Positions 57,500-64,000 of a DNA stretch of 64,000 bases are shown piece after piece. The stretch is from positions 8,556,001-8,620,000 of the forward strand of contig CM075101.1 in assembly GCA_037576195.1 (NCBI GenBank), read 5' to 3'. The notes below the pieces were generated by a model. The model did no database searches and had not been told where the DNA came from. It saw only the letters and a list, made by a program, of their open reading frames with translations. Both the position numbers and the translations under genes were made by a program. Each line of letters opens with the position of its first letter. Within the stretch, counting starts at the first letter, position 1. This DNA comes from Phytoseiulus persimilis (Eukaryota > Arthropoda > Arachnida > Mesostigmata > Phytoseiidae).

Positions 57500-60400
57500 G
57501 ACCGTGTCGTAAACATTCGCTCGAGTTTTTTTTTCTACTTTCTTCGTCTGGTATAGTCAGCTCAGTTGAACGCGAATAGTTTTAGAGTCGCATACAAACA
57601 GCGCGTAGTCCTCGGCCGCTTCTGGCCGGCTTGTTGGAAGGAAGCGAGAAAGTCAGCCAGCACACAAGCAGTCGACAGGGCCTCTTCCTCCGTGTCCTTA
57701 TAGTTGGATAAGTTAGTAGCTAAGTATAGATAGATAGTTAGATGCTATTTTCGCTCACATTACCACTTACTCAAAAATGAGCTACAATGAATCGATCACA
57801 ACTGAACTATCCGAAACGTTCGAGGCCAGAGCCGTCTAATCACGGAGATGAAATATCGGATGCACGGTTGGTAGAGTTATCAGCTCTTCAGATTTTGGGC
57901 AAAGTGTCTCCCGCGATTACCGGGATCGTCCCGCTGAGCAGTCTTCGAAAAGCGAGAGACGGATGGAACGCGGTGATGGTAGACCAGAACGACCCCGCTG
58001 GAGATCGGACGCTTGCTCGTTTTGACGCCAGAACAACGAGCAAAACTAACATGCTACGGATTGTTTCCATTCAGACTCAGTTTCGACGCTGGCGCCGATC
58101 GCAGCAGAGCTCCAACCGCAATCAATGGAACATTATTTCCCACAGCGAACGTCGTGTGTTTATACTTGAGTGTTGAATTGATATAGCGAGGAGTAGTCGG
58201 TTCGCTCGGAGCACATTCATGCCAATGCGGCAGCTGATGCTGCAGCAACTGCAGTGCGTCTCGAAAACGGGGAATCCGCTCGAAATCGAGGCGACTGTTC
58301 CGTTGTCCGCTGCCAGCGACAAGGAGATAACGTTCCATGCGCGTCGAGCTACCACGGGGAATCGAACGGGTTCCCGATCAGAGCAGTAAATGGCGCGACC
58401 TCTCTGGGAGTTTGCTAAAGGCGTAACGCCTTCGAAGAGTGTGTTCAAAAGTGTGCGCGTCCGCTCCGCTCTTTATGTGTTGCTCAGTAACTCCCCGAGT
58501 CCCACCGACCACTGTCGGTTGAGCTAAACCTCGATCACACAATAACGAGCGGTCGCGGTGAAATTCAACAAAACCATGTGAGTGTGGACGACAAAGCAAG
58601 CCCTCGCTGACTTCGTTCTCGGCACGACCGAGCCTCCTCCGAAAAATTGTCCGGGAGGCTAGTCATCGCGCTCCTCTTCCACGAACTAAGGCGCACCTGA
58701 AACATCTGAAAAGATCGTTCCGCATTCAAAGTCGGTTCTCGCGAAGAATTCGCCGGGATCACCGCCCGGTTGAGAATCTCGCGATATCAGCTGAGATTCG
58801 AGCGATCTCGTTCCTCTAGAAATCCGGAAATCACTTCCACTTCATCGGCGCTTGTGGATCAAGGAAGCTGTTCAGTAATCTGAACACGATGACGAGCGTT
58901 ATTGAGCTGGTCCCTGATTGACGGGAACGAATGTCCAAGTATAGTCGCCACCGTAGTGAAGTCTGGAATCAAGTCAAGGCTATCTAAGTCGCAAAGACGT
59001 AGCTCACGGGGGATTCGGAGCAAGCGGCCGGAAGAAATGTGAGCACTGAGTGCCGTGGCTTCGCGGGACTCACGAGCGGAATCGAACGATTGGGTCTCAA
59101 ATTCGGCGAAGTCCGCCACTGGAGAACCAACACAAACTCTGGTTGCGGGATCTTGGTGAGCTTCTTGGATACCGGACCTCGACTTCTTCGAAATTTTCCG
59201 ATTCAAAAATAGAAACAAGTACAGGACAGTTCACCCAGTAGGACCATCAGAGTCTCGAGAGTGCCTTTATGAAGAGGCTCGAAGTACCTCACGTCGTTGC
59301 TCTTTTTACCTGAACCGGTCCCGAGGGTGCGGGTCACATGTGTGCGCCTGCCGAACGGAAGGCATGCTCGTTGGGCTCACGTGCACATGTTGTTCGGAAT
59401 CCCACCGGAGCCTACCCTGTACTCTTCTAGCGGGTGATAGGCCTCTCTGGGTGGCGGGTTCTTTTGATCCGGTGAACAAAGTCAGTCAGTCAGTCAGATG
59501 TTCCGAGGCGAGCAGAGAGAGTTTATCGCCGTGCAGAGTGTCGCACGCGACCGTCTCCCGACCCGCCCAGACCATCAACGCCGACAGGGGGGAAACAGCC
59601 CGACCTATCGTCGGAAGGTTTATAGGAAAAGTTATGAATCCACCTCTGTTTGTTTCCGACTCCTACGTTGGAACGGGGCTTACTGGAACCCCAACCTCAT
59701 GCTCGTGTTTACAACCGGGGTTTGCGTGACCATCGAGCGTAAGCAGAGGACCTTCCGGGGAAACAAGGGGAGCGGACACCATATTGTCATCCACAACGCG
59801 TGGCTTTCCCGATCCCACGTGTCCCACATCCCGAGGGAAGGAGCGGGCTGGAGTCGATTGAGCTACCTTGGCAAATAGATAGATGACACACCACACTTGG
59901 TCCAATCCGAACGCAAATATTGTCGGAGCAAATGCCATGTCCACATGGAAAGCCTTTCGAGGAATCGTTTACTTAGAGCTCTACTGTGGTCGACGATTGA
60001 GGCTTGGACGAATGAAGTTGAACAATCTGATCCCCCGTGCTTTCGCCCACACATAGCTCCTCGATCCGGGGTTCATATCTCCATCTTTTCTGTGAAGAAG
60101 ACTCATCATCCGGGGCTCGCATGCACACACTTGTATGTATTCGAGGCTCCGCTGGCTAGCTAGTAACTCCCCGCTCCACCTGGATTACAGCCCGTGGTGA
60201 CGCTCCAGCTCGCTGTCGATCGTATCTCGTTTGTGAAAAAAACTCTCCCCATTCAGTCCATCGAGCAGCAAATAGCCGTTCGTAGAATGGGATTCGTGGG
60301 GTGTCGCTGTCAAACAATGGGCTCGAACTCTCCTAGTTCCTAGTATTATGACCTGTCCTTCCAAGACGGTGGTGCTCAGCTGCTCGTCTGACTGACTCTC

Positions 60401-60513
60401 TGTCGCTAGTGTCACCATTCGGGGTCCCGGAAATCGCCGGCAGGCTTTGAAGGGGGCTCGCCCCGTGTTTCCATCCGGGGACACACCTGGAAATTCGTCC
60501 TCAGGAGCGCAGA
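57500..60513. other. 3' flank of HMG-CoA reductase; no recognised gene
   Basis: No clear AATAAA follows the stop codon within the first 100 bases. A 129-codon plus frame (57,787-58,176) and a 119-codon minus frame (58,859-59,218) are open but have no motif I can name. No tRNA-like cloverleaf was recognised. Confidence 0.35.
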
Positions 60514-60540
60514 TTGGCGACTCGCGCCAGTTTCTACGCC

Positions 60541-61002
60541 AGTTTTCCATGTGTGTCCTCGACACTCGCTACGGACCCGAGCCCACGGTTCAGTGCCGAC
60601 CTGATTCGCCCGGATTCGCGCCTTGCCCTCAAGACTCAGTGTCCTGGAAAGTCGGTAACATTGGATGTTTCTCTTCCCGTGCAGGAGTCTCGAACGACGC
60701 TCCTGCCACATGGTCTGTCCGAAAGTCCACGTGTGCCGTCCATAACGCTTGGTGGATTACAGCCTCTAAGACGCCTGCAGCAGCGGGCCGAGCTCGAACG
60801 CCTGCTCTCGGAAGCCAAAGTGGAGTGTCGTATGTCTGTCTTTCTTTCTCCCTCGCTCAGATGTTCGTATGCGGCATCAGCTCCTCCCAAGCCCGTACGC
60901 CGTTGAAACTTCGGCGGACGGCGACATCTATGACGGTCGCAGCGACCCCGCGTTTGCTCTGAATGCATTCAAGTCCAGAAGGGCATTCTTCCTGTTGACC
61001 GA
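60541..61002 (+). other. possible unidentified coding sequence
   Basis: Two blocks read like protein. The first ends in a coiled-coil-like LQQRAELERLLSEAKVEC at 60,829. The second (60,861-61,002) reads MRHQLLPSPYAVE, then DGDIYDGRSDPAFALNAF. They would be joined in phase by a 31-base segment that looks like an intron (GTATGT...CTCAG), and the second ends at a GTGAGC donor. Thirty-one bases is very short for an intron, and no start codon, later exon or family is recognised. It may be chance. Confidence 0.25.
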
Positions 61003-62159
61003 GTGAGCGGAAGGTCGCTCTGACTGCCCGCCGGGCTGCGTATCTCAGAAACTGCCGATCTACCTGGCTCACAGAGAAGCCGGAGACGATGAGCCGAAAG
61101 AATGAGTCGCGGAGCTCCTCCTCGTTATCGGTGATGGTCGACAATCGGACGGACGACAATCACTTGTAAAGTGATCTGCAGACAGCTGCTGATCCGTTCC
61201 GGGCCACGGGTCGACGATTTTGCGCCAATAATGATTATTCATGAAAAATACGAAAACGATCAGGGGGAATTCCGGAGAGATTTCTGCCACAGGGCCATTC
61301 ACAGAACTGTTCTCGGACAGGACCCGTCGATGGTTACATCGGCCGGGGGGATTGTTGAGGTCCGGAATCATTCGAATCCCACCCAGGGAACCGGAAAACA
61401 CTGCTGATCCCCACCAGCCCTTGATTCGCTCCATCCCTCGGAGCTGATCCTCGAAGTTCTTGGAAGTAAACGACGAACGCGGAGTGCGCCCATCTTCGTA
61501 AATTCCTCCCGTTCTCCTCCGCCTGCATGAAGAGTTGGCCAACCCCTCATGCAGCAGTGCGAGTCGTGCTGCCGAGTTCAGGGACCCGAGTCTCGGGATA
61601 ACATTCGACGGCGCTTCCAACAGATCTACGACGTACGGATCTCGTGGACTGCGTGGAGCCTTACGGATGGCTGGGAAATCCCACCGCAGCCGGAATGAGT
61701 CAGCTATACGACGTTCTAAACGTCGACGTGAAACTCTGTCGGATTACGTCCGGGCCTCGTTTACGTAATTATTCTCCCGAGAACTTCCGACTCAACGGGT
61801 GGAGATTAGGCATTCCAGCGGTTCCGATCCGCGGATCCAGATCCGTCGGATCCGCATATTCGATTGGCGCGACTTTTACGAGGAGCTCATCGGAGAGACG
61901 GCGTGCCGAGGTTACGGACACATTTCTCCGCCGCCGGAAACCTTCGTCTTCTGATTCGATTTGAAACCGGCCTCTTTCAGCTCACACATTACGTACCCGT
62001 GTGTGGCACTATCCACCATCGGAAATCGTACCGCAGCAGCTGAGTGACTGACAGCTGTCGGTGCCCGAGCAGCTGGTTACCAGATGATTCCGCTCAGAGG
62101 ACGATTTTTTCCGGAACGACGTCTCACCAGTATTCCTCGGTGCAAGTGCTTATCGGGCC
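61003..62159. other. no recognised gene
   Basis: Open frames of 78-183 codons on both strands (for example minus 61,069-61,620 and plus 61,644-61,964) mirror one another and carry no motif I recognise. It ends at the poly(T) that marks the LINE 3' end. Confidence 0.35.
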
Positions 62160-64000
62160 TTTTTTTTTTTTTTTTTGTGGGGCCCAGGAAGAAAAATGCG
62201 TGATGCAGACTGTGCCACAGCCCCAGCACAGTACTGTGGGAGTCGCAAACCCACTAAAAACCTTGAGTCTCCCCAACCCCCGCTTTCGGACGGGGGGCCG
62301 CTCCCATGGACGGAATTGGTTTAGCATTACTTCGAACCAATGGGAACGGGAGTCAACATTCTTGTCTCCGTGTCCTACATCGTATCCTCGAGAGCCATTT
62401 GCTTGGTGGTGTTCTGTTGTGTATGATGAGAAGTGTGCCGATGTGTGTGCCGTGGTCAGTGGTGAACGTGCATCGTTGTATGTGTTGCGCTGAGTTTTCG
62501 CTGCTCGGACCTAAATACCCCCCGCATCCAGTCCATGAGAGTCCGTCGATCCTCTCGCAGTGTGCAGAGCCCGCTGGCGGGCCCCTTCTCCCGCTTCAGC
62601 CATCCGACGTGTCCGAAACATAATCCCATTCTTCCCTCCCCCTGAGCCCGTACTCCACCACCTCTCTCAACCCCCCTCCACTGAAACCTACAGCCCAGTC
62701 CCCTCTGATGTCGCGCAGGGCCTCGCAGTGAAGCACGGTGTGTTCCACATCGTCGGTTTCACCCGACGTGCACAGGGTGCACTCATCAGAGTCTGACTCC
62801 CCTATTTTGACCATGAAGGTCTGAAACTGACCATGCCCCGTGAGAATCTGGGTTGTCCCGTAGTTGAGCTCCCCGTGCTCGCAGTCCACCCACTTTTTCA
62901 AGTTTCTTATGAGATGCCTCGTCCATTTCCCCTTCGACTCCCCGATTAGACCCGCCTCCCATTCACGCTGCCATGCCTCCATGGTCTTCTCCCTCCCTTC
63001 CTCCCTCCCGAGTCCCTGCTCCCCCCAACACGCTGCCCTTTCTTGCGCCAGTAAATCCCATTGGACCATCCTCGCGAGCACGAGGGCTGCATCGGTGGAG
63101 ACCGTTCTGTAAGCTCGGCTCACCCTGATCGCAAGCGTCCTCTGTGCCGCTCGGATGGCTTGCCGCCTACCCTTTGACGCGAATGCCATATGCGCCCACG
63201 CAGGAGCCGCATACATGGCAGCCGAGTCCGCCACTGAAGCCAGCAATTATTCCCCTCTATTCCCCCAATCCTCGGCATCAACCTACCAAGCTTCCTCGAT
63301 GTTTCCCTCGCCCTCTTCGCCACATACCCAATGTGCTCCCTCCCAGTGAGCCCTTTGTCCAACATCACCCCAAGGTATTTCACCTTATCAGCGAGCTTGA
63401 TCGCCACCCCTCCCAAATTTAGCTTTATCCCCTTCGCCCTCTTCCTCCCTATAAGGTAGAGAGCTTCCGTTTTGTGCGGTGCCAGCTCCAGATTGATGCT
63501 CCTCATCCACTCATGGATTATTCCCAGTGCCCGGTTCCCAATATTCTCCACCTCGCCCTCAGTCTTGGCCCTGACAAGTAGTGCGAGATCGTCAGCGTAA
63601 GCTAAAAACTCGGCCCCCCTCGGCATGCCAACCCTCAGAACCCCGTCATACGCAAGGTTCCACAGTGTTGGGCCCAAGATTGAACCCTGTGGAACCCCCG
63701 CCGTGATTTTGAAAACTCCCCCTTCCAATACGATTCCCCTTTCGCTCAGATACGACGAAACGATCTGGATTAAGTACTCCGAGAAGCCCCTGTCCCTCAT
63801 GGCCCGCAATATTTTTCCCCACTCCAGCGAGTTGAAGGCGTTCTTGACATCGAGCAACACCAACAAGACGAAGCTCCTAGTCTTTGTGCACTCCACCCTC
63901 TCCTCCATCGCCCAGCTGATAACCCATCGTACTGCCTCGACCGTCGAAAGATCCCTCCTAAAACCATATTGGTTTCCCGATAGCGCCCCCAGATCCTCGA
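62160..64000 (-). mobile_element. R1/Jockey-type LINE, 3' part, runs off the window
   Basis: A minus-strand non-LTR retrotransposon. Its poly(A) tail is the T17 run at 62,160-62,176, followed (on minus, upstream) by a roughly 420-bp 3' untranslated region and the reverse transcriptase ORF. The 5' part lies beyond 64,000. It is related to the LINE at 7,512-13,056 but much better preserved. Confidence 0.9.
62596..64000 (-). pseudogene. LINE reverse transcriptase (ORF2, partial)
   Basis: Reverse transcriptase that would copy LINE RNA at a nicked target. The window edge cuts it, and it is open from 64,000. In order it has NQYGFRRDLSTVEAV at the edge, LLDVKNAFNSLEW (first catalytic Asp), GVPQGSILGPTLWNLAYDG, FLAYADDLALLV (catalytic YADD) and KVKYLGVMLDKG. 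Then, after one frame change near 63,243, come AAMYAAPAW and a C-terminal knuckle CTLCTSGETDDVEHTVLHC. That single frameshift is the only visible defect. Stop at 62,596-62,598. Confidence 0.88.

Noticed and set aside
58320..58400. tRNA-like GGGGAATCGAACGGGTTCCCG
   Set aside because: The T-arm-like motif is present, but no acceptor or anticodon stems can be paired around it.

Overview
The window is eukaryotic and most likely arthropod. It holds one spliced host gene with small GT-AG introns, short (TTAGG)n interstitial telomere-type arrays, and a dense load of Ty1/copia, R1/Jockey-type LINE, RTE-like, Tc1 and MULE sequence. No bacterial or organellar features were seen. I cannot name the species.

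Layout. 1-5.6 kb: repeats (a 15-bp and a 62-bp minisatellite) and a decayed MULE transposase fragment. 5,628-25,496: one large minus-strand copia-type LTR retrotransposon with 353-bp LTRs and a 5-bp target duplication AGGCT. It has been filled by later insertions: a full-length LINE (7,512-13,056, 14-bp target duplication), a compact copia element (16,377-19,670, target duplication TATCT) and an RTE-like scrap near 21 kb. It also carries a 1.15-kb palindrome built from its own R-U5, leader and gag. 25.5-31.9 kb: foldback palindromes, one of which interrupts a repeat whose uninterrupted copy lies 2 kb away. 32-38.7 kb: five inverted cassettes of a 45-bp satellite bounded by a shared GATCCTTACTATATATAA-type terminus. 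38,670-45,916: a plus-strand copia element, nearly intact, with gag-protease, a pol broken by two stops, a small env-like membrane-protein ORF and an antisense membrane-protein ORF. 45.9-50.7 kb: a complex inverted repeat present as two apparently identical 2,359-bp tandem copies. 51,280-57,499: a complete ten-exon HMG-CoA reductase gene (919 codons by my exon model) with a dead Tc1 element in its largest intron. 57.5-62.1 kb: no recognised gene. 62,160-64,000: the 3' half of a minus-strand LINE that runs off the window.

The only confident cellular gene is HMG-CoA reductase (mevalonate pathway, ER membrane). The rest is a history of nested mobile elements. The most unusual item is the 39-45 kb copia element, which has two extra ORFs for predicted single-pass membrane proteins downstream of pol, one sense and one antisense.
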